This document shows, piece by piece, positions 18,155 to 27,125 of a stretch of DNA of 64,000 nt. Under the pieces are notes generated by a model. That model was not told the origin of the DNA. It made no database searches and saw nothing but the letters and a program-made list of their open reading frames with translations. Position numbers and translations under genes: made by a program. Origin of the DNA: Olavius sp. associated proteobacterium Delta 1 (lineage in GTDB: Bacteria; Desulfobacterota; Desulfobacteria; Desulfobacterales; JAFDCJ01); assembly GCA_902749685.1 (NCBI GenBank), contig CACVKW010000065.1:86722-150721 (forward strand), in the 5' to 3' direction. How positions within the stretch are numbered: the stretch's first letter is position 1; each line of letters begins with the position of its first letter.

Positions 18155-19147
18155 ATGATAAATTGGAAAATAAAGCGGCAAATGAAACGCGCGATTGCGG
18201 TGGGACGCATCATGGGGACGCTGGCCTATCTGATCGATGTACCGCATCGACGCACTGTCAGAAGGAATTTGCGGCTGGCTTTTCCGGACTGGTCAGCGGA
18301 AAAAATCCGCCGGACATCCAAACGCGTTTTTCAACATTTTGGTGTGACTTTCGTGGAGATTTGTCAGCTGGCGACCTATTCGAAATCGGATGTAATGGCG
18401 AGGGTGCGGGTCATCGGGGCGAATCGCTGGCAGCGAGCACTGACTGAAAATAAGGGCCTAATTATTGTGTCGGCCCACCTGGGAAACTGGGAGTTCTTGA
18501 CGCAGTTCGCCGCCTGCTTCATGCAGAGACCCGCCCTCGGGGTGGTCAAAAAGATACATTTCCAACCGCTCAATCAATGGGTGCACAATCTGCGAACACG
18601 ATTTGGTGCGAACATTGTCTATAAAAAAGGCGCGCTGCCGGATATGCGCCAGGCCCTGCGGCGCGATGGTGCCGTCGGCTTGCTGGTTGATCAAAGCAGG
18701 CGCAAAGAAGGTGTTGATGTCAATTTTTTTAGCCACAGGGTTCCGGCAACACCCGCCGCCGCTTTTTTGGGCATCCGCTGCAAAAGCCCGATTCTGCCGA
18801 TTTTTTGCGTCCGGGACGCCTGCGGGCAATTGACCGTTCATGTCGATCATCCCCTTAGCATCCAAAGGTCCGGCGATCTGCGCGCCGATATCCAGGCCAA
18901 TACTCAGCTTATAACCGATGCGGTGGAACGCATGATTCGCAAATATCCCGAGCAGTACTTCTGGGTTCATAAACGCTGGAAGAAATATTATCCTCATATT
19001 TATCCCGAATATCAATTGCGGCGGCAGCGTCGCAAAGCAAGAGAGGAGCAGCGGGAGCGGAAGACGGCGGAAAATGAAGTCGGCCTGCGACGAGCTCAGT
19101 CGAATCGAAGTCGGAATGCGGAAGGCGGAAAAAAAAGAATGGCGTAA
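18155..19147 (+). CDS. LpxL/HtrB-type lipid A acyltransferase
   Basis: A 330-residue protein with the catalytic HX4E motif at His108-Glu113 (SAHLGNWEF). Also present are VDQSRRKEGVDVNFF and FWVHKRWKKYYP, family marks of lauroyl/myristoyl acyltransferases. It would acylate Kdo2-lipid A at the inner membrane, next to waaA. The N-terminus has a hydrophobic helix (AVGRIMGTLAYLI) but no clear signal. The C-terminal 35 or so residues are highly charged. The last part is encoded by repeat sequence (CTGCGACGAGCTCAGTCGA family plus 7-base units), so they are not expected to be conserved. Confidence 0.85.
   Translation: MINWKIKRQMKRAIAVGRIMGTLAYLIDVPHRRTVRRNLRLAFPDWSAEKIRRTSKRVFQHFGVTFVEICQLATYSKSDVMARVRVIGANRWQRALTENKGLIIVSAHLGNWEFLTQFAACFMQRPALGVVKKIHFQPLNQWVHNLRTRFGANIVYKKGALPDMRQALRRDGAVGLLVDQSRRKEGVDVNFFSHRVPATPAAAFLGIRCKSPILPIFCVRDACGQLTVHVDHPLSIQRSGDLRADIQANTQLITDAVERMIRKYPEQYFWVHKRWKKYYPHIYPEYQLRRQRRKAREEQRERKTAENEVGLRRAQSNRSRNAEGGKKRMA
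19083..19118. repeat. CTGCGACGAGCTCAGTCGA-family repeat inside a coding tail
   Basis: The core matches 10388-10415 with one change across about 26 bases. Here it lies within the last codons of the acyltransferase gene. Confidence 0.6.
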
Positions 19148-19412
19148 GGCTCACGGCGCAAGGCACAGGGCTAAGAATATAAGGTTTAGGCATGAAGGTA
19201 GACGGTAGAAGGTACAATACCACTATGCATGGCGCAAGGAACAGCGGCTATAAAAGTTGAGAAAAATTCAGTTTTCCAAATTCCAAATTCCGCATTTCCG
19301 AATTCCATTATCTGTCTTCTGTCATCTGTCATCTGTCATCTGTCATCTGTCATCTTACCGCTGACCTGTGACTCATTAGACCAATAACCAGTAACTGATA
19401 ACCAATAACTTC
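19135..19412. repeat. Chain of 7-base-period arrays
   Basis: The whole gap before the next gene is made of successive arrays with a fixed 7-base step: AAGGCAC-type (19141-19210), AATTCCA-type (about 19270-19310), then GTCATCT repeated five times (19315-19355), then ACCAATA-type (19379-19410). Unit sequence changes while period holds. Confidence 0.75.
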
Positions 19413-19424
19413 TCAAATCCGTTT

Positions 19425-20579
19425 ATGGCAAACCTCAAAATATTGCACCTGCTCAGCAACTGGAAATGGACTGAAATATCCGAACCGGCGGTGGATTTGG
19501 CGTTGGCCCAAAAGAAACTGGGTTCGGAAATTGAATTTGTGTGCGGACGCGGCCCCGCCGATCGATCAAAACGCCGCGTTGATTACAATGCCCGTCTCAA
19601 AAAGCTGGACCCGATTCACGTGCTGGAAATGCCCAAGCATTTCAGGGTTCTTGCGGCGTATAAAGATTATGTGAATTTGCGTCCCCTGCTGAAGCGGTTT
19701 CAACCGGATGTCATCCATTGCCATAAAAGCAACGCCCACCTGATGGGTTTCTTGAGCAGAGGTATTTCAAAATCCCCTGTAATTGTGAGAAGCTGTTATG
19801 ATTTTGAAGGTCCTCAGCATGGCTTTAGATCCAGGCTGTTGGATAAGTTGGGCACCGGGGGAATGGTGGTCATCAATGAACAAAGCCGGCAAGCGGCCAT
19901 TGCCCGCAATGGTTTAGCGCCTGGAACCGTGCAGGTGATTGAGCCGGGTATCGACCTGGATCGATTTTCTCCCCAGCGTAAAATTTCAGAAGATCTGCGC
20001 AGCTTTGGGTTAACCCCTGATTCCTTTGTGGTCGGGGTCGTCAGCCGCATTAGAGACAGCCGTCGTTTAGACATTCCATTAAAAGCGATCGAAGCGCTTG
20101 GCAAAGCATTTCCACAATTGCAGATGCTGCTGGTGGGACGTGGACGAGACGGGGCTGTGGAAAAGGTCGTGGAACAGCCGGCGCGGGAAATGGGCATTCG
20201 GGATAGAATCGTGATGGCGGGTTACTGTGAAGGCGACCGTCTCGTTGCGGCCTACCGTGCCATGGATGTGCTGGTCTATGCCAGTGCCGGATCAGATAAA
20301 TCGTGCCGCACGGTGCGTGAAGCAATGGCCGCGGGCATTCCGGTCATCGCCGTTGGAGCCGGCTTTTTGCCGGAACTCATCGAAGATCATTCTACCGGAA
20401 GATTGATGGAGTTATCATGGGAGAGTCTGGCCAGAATCCTTGAGGAACTTATTCCGGATGAGGTCAAATTGCGTGAAATGGGACGGAGAGCGCTGAATAC
20501 ATCCATCCAGAGATTTTCTCCCGTGCTGCAGGCCGAGCGAACGCTGGATTTCTACCGAAAATTATTGAATAATGTTTGA
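19425..20579 (+). CDS. GT4 family glycosyltransferase
   Basis: A 384-residue GT-B enzyme starting at AUG (MANLKILHLLSNWKWTE). Supporting motifs are VIHCHKSNAHLMGF, VIEPGIDLDRFSP, LLVGRGRDGAVEK and a C-terminal region with SDKSCRTVREAMAAGIPVIA, where the usual E-x7-E reads D-x7-E. The N-terminal loop lacks the GG usually found in GT4, so a relative of the heptosyl/galactosyl WaaG group is possible. It belongs to the plus-strand core gene set but is isolated from its neighbours by repeat-filled gaps. Confidence 0.8.
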   Translation: MANLKILHLLSNWKWTEISEPAVDLALAQKKLGSEIEFVCGRGPADRSKRRVDYNARLKKLDPIHVLEMPKHFRVLAAYKDYVNLRPLLKRFQPDVIHCHKSNAHLMGFLSRGISKSPVIVRSCYDFEGPQHGFRSRLLDKLGTGGMVVINEQSRQAAIARNGLAPGTVQVIEPGIDLDRFSPQRKISEDLRSFGLTPDSFVVGVVSRIRDSRRLDIPLKAIEALGKAFPQLQMLLVGRGRDGAVEKVVEQPAREMGIRDRIVMAGYCEGDRLVAAYRAMDVLVYASAGSDKSCRTVREAMAAGIPVIAVGAGFLPELIEDHSTGRLMELSWESLARILEELIPDEVKLREMGRRALNTSIQRFSPVLQAERTLDFYRKLLNNV

Positions 20580-20602
20580 TATTTGTCTTTTTAAAATAAG
20601 TC

Positions 20603-20708
20603 AGCCACGAATTGACACGAATGAACACGAATTAATGCAGCGGTCATAACCTAAGGGCACTTATAATGAAGAAAATAATATCGTGAAAATTCGTATTCAT
20701 TCGTGGCC
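20603..20708. repeat. CACGAATT palindromic element, copy B
   Basis: Same architecture as 13178-13282, with a related centre (GCACTTATAATGAAG). Its right end reads into a false N-terminal extension of the next gene. Confidence 0.75.
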
Positions 20709-20747
20709 TTCTTTCAAAGATCGCGGCGAGCACTCAAAAAGGTTAAT

Positions 20748-21689
20748 ATGGTCAGAGTTGAAAAAGTTGACTGTGCGAATTTCAAGGGTATCCATGACAT
20801 TCTAACCGATATCTGGGCCGCCGGCGGTCAGGAGAAAGGCCGAAAAATCTTCGAATACCAATGGCAGCGGGATGAGAGCCACTGCGGTCTCATCTTAATG
20901 GATGGCAACCGAACTGTTGGATTTCTCGGGATGATTTTCAGCCGCAGACAGATAAACGATAAAGTTGAGAAATTCTGCAACCTGACTTCCTGGTATGTGC
21001 ACAAGGATTATCGCAGCCGGGCGGTATCGATGATATTGGCGCTGCACGGCATGAAAGATTACACCATTACCGATCTGACACCCGCCAAAAATGTATACAC
21101 AATCCAAAATAAACTGGGTTTTCAAGACCTGGATGCCGGGGGCCGCCTGTTGCTGCCCTTTGGCCGGCGACTCTTTCAGCCAAAATATTCTGCCCTGGAG
21201 TTGACCCATGATTTGGCGGCAATCGAAAAAAAACTTGAAGGGCAGGACCTTAAGATTTTCAATGATCATAAACCATACCCGTGTTATCATTTTTTGTTGC
21301 GCGCCAAAGACCGCTATTGTTACATTGTTTATACGAAATTGAGAAGGAAACGCATCCCTTACGCCCATCTGCATTATATCAGTGATCCCGACCTATTTGA
21401 GCTTGCCTACCGCGATATTCGCAAAGCAATTCTTGGCCAGGCCAGGGCCTATTTTCTTCTGGTTGACGCCAGGCTGGTCCAAAACAAAAAACTACCGGTC
21501 AGTATTTGTCTACCCTACCGGGCGCCGAAGCAGTATATGTCGTCAACGCTTAAGCCCGCCCAAATCGATAATTTATATTCTGAGCTCGTGATGCTCAACC
21601 TGCGCACCCATCCCAGGTTCAAATACCTGATCCGCAATATAAGGCGCAAGATACGATTAAGGCCATCATTGAGTAGACATAAAATATAG
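20748..21689 (+). CDS. GNAT-fold acyltransferase-like protein
   Basis: A 313-residue protein. AUG 20748 has AAAAGG upstream at 6-7 bases. The 15 codons further upstream come from the repeat element and are rejected. Residues about 5-150 follow a GNAT pattern (GLILMDGNRTVGFLGMIF, then TSWYVHKDYRSRAVSMIL, a degenerate acetyl-CoA loop, then NKLGFQDL). The C-terminal half (about 160-313) is basic and unrecognised. It may acylate an amino sugar of the surface glycan. This is inferred from the neighbours alone. Confidence 0.6.
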   Translation: MVRVEKVDCANFKGIHDILTDIWAAGGQEKGRKIFEYQWQRDESHCGLILMDGNRTVGFLGMIFSRRQINDKVEKFCNLTSWYVHKDYRSRAVSMILALHGMKDYTITDLTPAKNVYTIQNKLGFQDLDAGGRLLLPFGRRLFQPKYSALELTHDLAAIEKKLEGQDLKIFNDHKPYPCYHFLLRAKDRYCYIVYTKLRRKRIPYAHLHYISDPDLFELAYRDIRKAILGQARAYFLLVDARLVQNKKLPVSICLPYRAPKQYMSSTLKPAQIDNLYSELVMLNLRTHPRFKYLIRNIRRKIRLRPSLSRHKI

Positions 21690-21721
21690 CTTTCCGATTG
21701 TCAGATTTTTGCCAATTTCGC

Positions 21722-21770
21722 AATGGCGCACGGCATACGGTATTCGGCGCACGGTATAAAAGGTACTGAG
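21722..21770. repeat. 7-base-period array
   Basis: Units GCGCACG, GCATACG, GTATTCG, GCGCACG, GTATAAA in strict 7-base steps. A GC-rich stretch with imperfect dyad symmetry (about 21850-21945) follows. Confidence 0.6.
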
Positions 21771-21974
21771 GTTACAATGCGTAAAGCGCCTAGCATATAT
21801 GTAATTTAAACTTAAAACTATTTAAAAGTAATAGATACCTGAGGGGCCGGGGAGTTTCCTGCGTAAGGCCCCGAATGAAGCGCAGTGGATGATCGCCACC
21901 GGAAGCGGGTGCTGTCTGAGGCCATTCGGGGTCGTCATGAAAGAACAGGGCTGTGAGTTATTTGAGGGAAAAAT

Positions 21975-23548
21975 TCAGGCATTGGTTTCTAAAATATGTA
22001 TTGGTTTTTGTTTATCAAATTTTTCATTGTCATTCAGGGGTATTTTATCGATGAAAAAAATATCTCTTGGTATCATATAAGGCGGTAAGGTCTTTTTGCA
22101 GTATTCCAGAATCTTCGCACTTTCTTGTTCTTTACTTTCAGCGATAAAAGTAATTATTTTTTCAGCCATGCCGTTTTTTAGGGGCCAGGCCAAAGAAATG
22201 ACCATCTCGCTGTTGGATGCTTTTTTGATGATGCAATCAACTTCCTGCAGCTCAACCCGGTTGCCGAGTATTTGAACTTGATTATCGAGCCGACCCAAGT
22301 AATTTAGATTACCGCTTTCTCTTTCTTTGACTAGATCACCTGTTTTAAACCAGACTTGATTTCCGAGGTGCGGGATTTTGACATAGGCCGCTTGGGTCCG
22401 TTCAGGGTCATTGAAATATTCCTTGGTAATTTGAACGCCCGCTACATACAACTCGCCCGGTTCTCCCCGGGGCACTTCATTTTTCGTTTCATCCAAAATA
22501 CAATATCTTAAATTGTCAAAAATTTTTCCGATCGATACAATATCATTGATACATTCTCTTCAGATTTTTCATCATCCCACTTGTAGACCGCAACTTGATG
22601 GGTCGTTTCGGTTATTCCATAATAGTTTTCAATGCTCGAATTATTGGCAGCTTGCGCCCAGGATTTGACCAGGTTTTTAGGCAGCGCCTCACCACAAAAA
22701 AGGGTGTATTTTAAACTTGGCAATGATCCTTCTTTTAGCCTGTTTAACTTGAGCATATTCAAGCCGATTGAGGGCACCGAATACCAGACGGTCAGCTGCT
22801 TTTCTTTAATGAAGCCGGCCGGCATCATCACATGATTTCGGGGCACACAGTACAGGCAGGCGCCATATTTCCAGCAGATAAACATATCATGAATGCTGTT
22901 ATCAAAAGTTAATTCAAAAGTTTGCGATACGCGATCATTTTCATCCAACTGATATCGTTTTGAGACATAATCTAAATAGGTGATTACATTTTTATTACTC
23001 TGCTGGACGATCTTCGGCTCCCCGGTACTGCCTGAAGTAAATACAAAGTAAGCAATGGCATCGTCGTCAATATCTTCTATTTCTTCAAATTGCGCTGCAT
23101 CCTCAAGTTCATCTGAAAATATAAATTTATGTCCATGGTCAGAAGGTATTCCATCTATTCCCGCTGTATCCGGAAAAATAAAGGTCATGGGCTGGGTAAT
23201 CTCCGCTAACAGCTTAAGAAAATAGTCCCGGCACTCACGGCCGACGATCAGCACCTGGCATCCAACCATTTCGATCATTTTCTGGGTTCGATTTAATGGG
23301 AAATACGGGTTTAACGGCAAATAGATATTTTTTGAATACATTATCCCTAAAATACCGGCATAAGAAGAAAAGCTTCTATAAGACAACAATCCGATCGGAC
23401 TTGATTTTGTCTTTTGCTTTTGAATTTATTTAGCGATTTTGCCGGCCAGCCATCCTAATTCTTGATAAGTCATCTGAACGTTATTTACTTCGACGGCTGG
23501 CCTTTGGGGAAAATTTTGAGAGGATTTAATAAACCAGTTAACAAACAT
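21975..23548 (-). pseudogene. Broken AMP-forming ligase (amino-acid-adenylation type)
   Basis: Homology extends over about 525 codons but with two lesions. From AUG 23548 (MFVNWFIKSSQNFPQRPAVE) the frame meets an in-frame UAA after GKIAK near 23430. It then continues in the same frame through the AMP-binding core (YFVFTSGSTGEPK, NYYGITETTHQV). A one-base loss near 22535-22545 shifts to the frame holding GELYVAGVQITKEYF, WFKTGDLVKE and YLGRLDNQVQILGNRVE. Total length (1574) is one short of a multiple of three, in agreement. The start overlaps the carrier-protein stop by 11 bases. It once loaded an acyl or aminoacyl group onto that carrier. A sequencing error could explain one lesion but hardly both. 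Confidence 0.85.
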
Positions 23549-23891
23549 TTTTCACCTCTAGTTGTTTTTTTTCTGTGATTGCCGCCCGAACATTTTGAAC
23601 GACTGTTTTATAGCTTAGCATCTCCACGATTTGTGAATCGGTAAATTCTATTTCAAATTCATTCTGCAAATTGACTAAAAAATCCACGTGCTCCAAAGAA
23701 GTCCACTGATCAATGTTATCGGCCGATGTCTCTTCATCGATGTCGTTTTTCTCAATTTTAAAAACCTTTGCCATAATCGCTTTGATTCTCTTTTCCACGG
23801 ATGCCGAATCATCAACATCAGCGGCAGTTTCATCTTCACGAATTTCAGCCTTTATCGCTTTGGAAAGCAGCGTTTGAATTTTGCGGATCAT
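23538..23891 (-). CDS. Acyl carrier protein-like, paired with the broken ligase
   Basis: A 117-residue acidic protein. The C-terminal 80 residues form a phosphopantetheine-attachment domain. The attachment serine sits in QWTSLEHVDFLVNLQNEFEIEF, where the family has D-S-L, so the residue before Ser is Thr rather than Asp. The first 35 residues are an extra charged helix. The gene overlaps the start of the ligase pseudogene, suggesting an operon. With the partner broken, it may be orphaned. Confidence 0.7.
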   Translation of the reverse strand: MIRKIQTLLSKAIKAEIREDETAADVDDSASVEKRIKAIMAKVFKIEKNDIDEETSADNIDQWTSLEHVDFLVNLQNEFEIEFTDSQIVEMLSYKTVVQNVRAAITEKKQLEVKNVC

Positions 23892-23937
23892 AATGTATCA
23901 CCGTCCGGGCCTTAAAACCATGTTCTTTGACAATATT

Positions 23938-24114
23938 CTAAATAGACTTCTCCGTAATTTGATTCCAATTCCCTTTCCTCCAGTCTTCTCCAATAAAGGA
24001 TACAAGTATGCTTTTCGGATTAACGCGACCTGCTTTCTTAAGTTGCTCATAAATAGTACGAATTATCAGGCCCAGGAAATAGAGACCCACGAATGCGAGA
24101 TAGCCGGTTTTCAT
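23938..24114 (-). pseudogene. Truncated membrane-protein fragment (isoprenylcysteine methyltransferase-like N-terminus)
   Basis: A 58-codon frame from AUG 24114, preceded by GGGGAGGG. One membrane helix (LAFVGLYFLGLIIRTIYEQL) is followed by KKAGRVNPKS, a combination I associate with the N-terminus of isoprenylcysteine carboxyl methyltransferase-like proteins, normally about 200 residues. The rest is missing, and the tail (GEDWRKGNWNQITEKSI) looks random. It could also be a genuine small membrane protein. Evidence is weak. Confidence 0.35.
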
Positions 24115-24381
24115 TTTCACACCCTCCCCAAAGACCAGATCAAACTGACCATAATTATTGCAGATACGATATGAATCCATTTTGTTCACCTCAGGCGGTT
24201 TATGAATGTCAAACCCAAAAACCAAAAGGAGGTAAACCCTGAAAATATCTCAAGCGGCAGAAATTGGGATCGATTGCGACGTTGCCGATGCGAATCGGTG
24301 AGGTTTTGCGGCGTTCAAGATCGTAAATTGGCTAGATGCTCATTGTGATATCCAATTATATCCTTTAAGGCGTTTAAGTAT

Positions 24382-26580
24382 TCAGGCTGCTTTGTTCTCC
24401 TTGTCTAATTCTAGCATGACAGCCATACCGATTTTTTCAATAGTATAAGGTTTTCTAACATATGTCCCGGCTCCCAGTTGCTGGGCTTTTTTGACTCTAT
24501 TTGTCTCCGAAAAGCCACTTGCGATAATTGCCTTTTGATTGGGGTGCATTGAAATTATTCGCTCATAGGTTTCCAATCCATCAATTCCAGGAGACATTAT
24601 CATATCCAATATTAATAAATCCGCTGTGTCATTTCTTAAAAGATTAACGGCTTCCTCGCCACTTGAGGCTAACTTTACGGAATATCCGAGTTGAGATAAT
24701 ATTTTTGAGGCGATCTTGCGTTGCTCTTTAACATCATCAACCACAAGTATTGATTCTCCATTGCCAGTATAATCAGATAATTCTATTGGTTTTTGATCAG
24801 CTGCTTTTTCTCTTTTCGTTATCGGAAAATAGAGTTTAAAGATCGTGCCCTTTTCTAACTCACTATCAACATGGATATATCCTTTGTGATCTTTTACCGT
24901 ACCCCACACAACTGTCATTCCCAATCCGGTTCCGCTTCTCCCCATGACTTTTTTTGTGTAAAATGGCTCAAAAATTCGATTTATTTCTTCAGAAGCTATC
25001 CCCACGCCAGGATCTGTGACTGTTAAAATAACATATTCTCCCTCGACAACATCATCATAACCAATTATGGGTTGGTCTATGTACCCGTTTTCTGTACTCA
25101 GCCTAATGGTACCACCTTCAACCGTAGCTTCAGATGCATTGGAAATTAAATTCATTACTGTCTTCGAAAGATGAACCGGGGAACCCATAATATTTAAAAG
25201 TGAAGAATCAAAACTGGTTTCTATTTCTACCAAGGGATGAAATGCTCTTAATTTATTAAATTCCGGACTAATAAGATACTCAGATATGACATCATTAAGA
25301 TTTACAATTTCGTTAGTTGATACCCCTCTTCTTGCCAATGTTAAAAGATCTTGCACAATTGCAGCTGCCTTCTTACCTGATTGCTGAATGATCTTGATTG
25401 AATCCCGCAATGGGCTATCCTCAGGTAATTCCAATAAAATTAATTCTGGATAACTAACAATACCGGATAAAATATTATTAAGATCATGAGCAACACCCCC
25501 GGCAAGTGTACCAATAGCTTCCATTTTCTGAGCCTGCTGCAATTTGTTCTGCAACCGTGCCCTTTCTTCTTCCGCCCTTCTACGATCCGTGATATCCCTG
25601 AAAGACCATACACGTCCTGCTCTATTATCTTCAACCATAAGCGGCTCCGAATACCGCTCGAAAACCCTCCCATCCTTGAAATCAAGGATATCAAAGCCAC
25701 GTCTATCTGTTTGGTATAACTCTTGTACTTTTGAAATAAACATCTGGGGATCTTTTAAATGATCCAAAACGAAATTGAGTAATTTTTGATCATCGTTATT
25801 TTTTAGAATATCTTCGGGGATTTGCCACATTTCCCCAAATCGGGTATTTCTCGATAGAACTTGTCCAACTTCGTCAACCACAAGAATGCCGTCAGCCGTC
25901 GATTCGATTGTTGCTTTGAGCAGCGTTGTACTATCTTTCAATGCTGCTTCCGCTTTTGTTAATTCGGATACTGTTTCCCTAAGCTTAGTATTTTTTTCCC
26001 TTAATTTTTGTTGAGTTCTTTCCCTCAAATTTTCAAAAGAAACAGTAAATGCAAATACCACTAGAAACGAAAAGATATATCTGAATTTAAAATCTCTGGA
26101 AAAGGAGGCAGTAATAAACGATTGGTTATCAATCAAAAAAATTAGAAAAATAAAAATCAGCAAAATAGATGTCGCGATGGCTCCTTTTTTGGAACCTAAA
26201 AGAAATGAGGCGAACAATGGAAAGGTGTAACACCAAAGATGTCCAGTATTATCGATCCCGCCTGTCGCAAAAAGATAGACGAATAATGCCCCTGCCAAAG
26301 CGACACCAAAATAACTCATAAGAAGGTGATACCCTATCTTTTTTAATAATAGCAGAAGAACTATTAAGACACCGGCCACGACTAAATCGAAAACTCCCAG
26401 TGTTATATTATCTCTGAATAAGGCGCTAACGCCAAGTGGTACAAGATTTAATATACCAATCAGACTAATTACATTTATCAATATCGCTTTTCGCTTGATT
26501 TCGATATCAGCGTCATCATCCAAGCCCCTAATAAAAAAATACTTCACCTGTTGCATAAGGCTATCTTTTTGAGCCGGCAT
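24382..26580 (-). CDS. Membrane hybrid sensor histidine kinase with receiver domain
   Basis: A 732-residue protein. Residues about 30-185 hold six or so hydrophobic helices without a large periplasmic loop. A short coiled coil (185-215) leads to a PAS domain (about 215-335). HisKA carries the phospho-acceptor His365 (AGGVAHDLNNILSG). The ATPase domain has N-box NLISNASEAT (about 477-486), DPGVGIA (523) and GTGLGM (550). A C-terminal receiver (about 610-730) has the acidic pair in LVVDDVKEQ and phospho-acceptor Asp659 (LLILDMIMSPG). There is no output domain, so a separate regulator or Hpt protein must take the signal. It stands alone between decayed genes. Confidence 0.9.
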   Translation of the reverse strand: MPAQKDSLMQQVKYFFIRGLDDDADIEIKRKAILINVISLIGILNLVPLGVSALFRDNITLGVFDLVVAGVLIVLLLLLKKIGYHLLMSYFGVALAGALFVYLFATGGIDNTGHLWCYTFPLFASFLLGSKKGAIATSILLIFIFLIFLIDNQSFITASFSRDFKFRYIFSFLVVFAFTVSFENLRERTQQKLREKNTKLRETVSELTKAEAALKDSTTLLKATIESTADGILVVDEVGQVLSRNTRFGEMWQIPEDILKNNDDQKLLNFVLDHLKDPQMFISKVQELYQTDRRGFDILDFKDGRVFERYSEPLMVEDNRAGRVWSFRDITDRRRAEEERARLQNKLQQAQKMEAIGTLAGGVAHDLNNILSGIVSYPELILLELPEDSPLRDSIKIIQQSGKKAAAIVQDLLTLARRGVSTNEIVNLNDVISEYLISPEFNKLRAFHPLVEIETSFDSSLLNIMGSPVHLSKTVMNLISNASEATVEGGTIRLSTENGYIDQPIIGYDDVVEGEYVILTVTDPGVGIASEEINRIFEPFYTKKVMGRSGTGLGMTVVWGTVKDHKGYIHVDSELEKGTIFKLYFPITKREKAADQKPIELSDYTGNGESILVVDDVKEQRKIASKILSQLGYSVKLASSGEEAVNLLRNDTADLLILDMIMSPGIDGLETYERIISMHPNQKAIIASGFSETNRVKKAQQLGAGTYVRKPYTIEKIGMAVMLELDKENKAA

Positions 26581-26639
26581 ATCCTATACCTCAAAACTAT
26601 TCTTGCGATCGATCAACATTAGATTATATCGGTAATTAT

Positions 26640-27025
26640 TTAGGATACTTTAGCTCGAGTCTCAAATCCCGACCCTTCCGAGACCTCACGGACAGTCGCC
26701 TGACTCGGGGTTTCATTAACATCCGCCCATCCGCCAGGCAATGTCCAACGTCCGTGATCTGCGATTTCTCTTACCAGCAAAATCTTTGAGTCCTTGAACA
26801 CAACGCCGCGCACATCTATTTTGGTGTTGCATAGCCAAACTCCGAGGCGTTCAATTCTAACACTTTTTGATCGGAAAGGTTTGTGTGATGGGCTATAATT
26901 TCGGCAGCGACCTTCCCAATCTGGCGGTAACGATCCTGGTCATAAACGTCTTCAGAAAAATGGAGTCCCGTTTGGCTTATTGCCTGAGGTGATCTTGCCC
27001 ATTCTATCCAATTTGGCTTCTTCAC
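26640..27025 (-). pseudogene. Broken Nudix hydrolase
   Basis: Frame one (27025-26816) encodes the N-terminus typical of a Nudix subgroup (NWIEWARSPQAISQTGLHFS ... GYATPK), then hits UAG. A one-base shift restores [27 protein letters not shown] and the Nudix box from [20 protein letters not shown] onward. In the box the second Glu of the EE pair is Gly (REVSEGSGF), and the frame ends at UAA 26640, about 70 residues early. There are three independent defects: a frameshift, a lost metal ligand and a truncation. The intact enzyme would have hydrolysed a nucleoside diphosphate derivative. Confidence 0.85.
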
Positions 27026-27059
27026 GATTTTTCACGCAACGGTTGAATCGGGTATTAAA

Positions 27060-27125
27060 CGGAGACCAGTCCTTCTGTCGTCCGTCCCCTGTCGTCTGTC
27101 CTCTGTCATCTGTCTTCTGTTATCT
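27060..27125. repeat. 7-base-period array, partly coding
   Basis: Units CTGTCGT, CTGTCCT, CTGTCAT, CTGTCTT, CTGTTAT on the plus strand. The right end supplies the last codons (KITEDR) of the minus-strand deacetylase gene. Confidence 0.7.

Noticed and set aside
19315..19355. Possible CRISPR-like array
   Set aside because: Units are 7 bases long without spacers. No cas gene is present.
21840..21965. Possible structured RNA with GGCCCCGAATG / CATTCGGGG dyad
   Set aside because: The pairing is imperfect, it matches no RNA class I know, and it partly overlaps the end of the pseudogene region. Too weak to list.
27026..27105. Continuation of the Nudix gene upstream
   Set aside because: The sequence upstream of 27025 becomes repeat array, and the AUG at 27025 is at the family's usual start.
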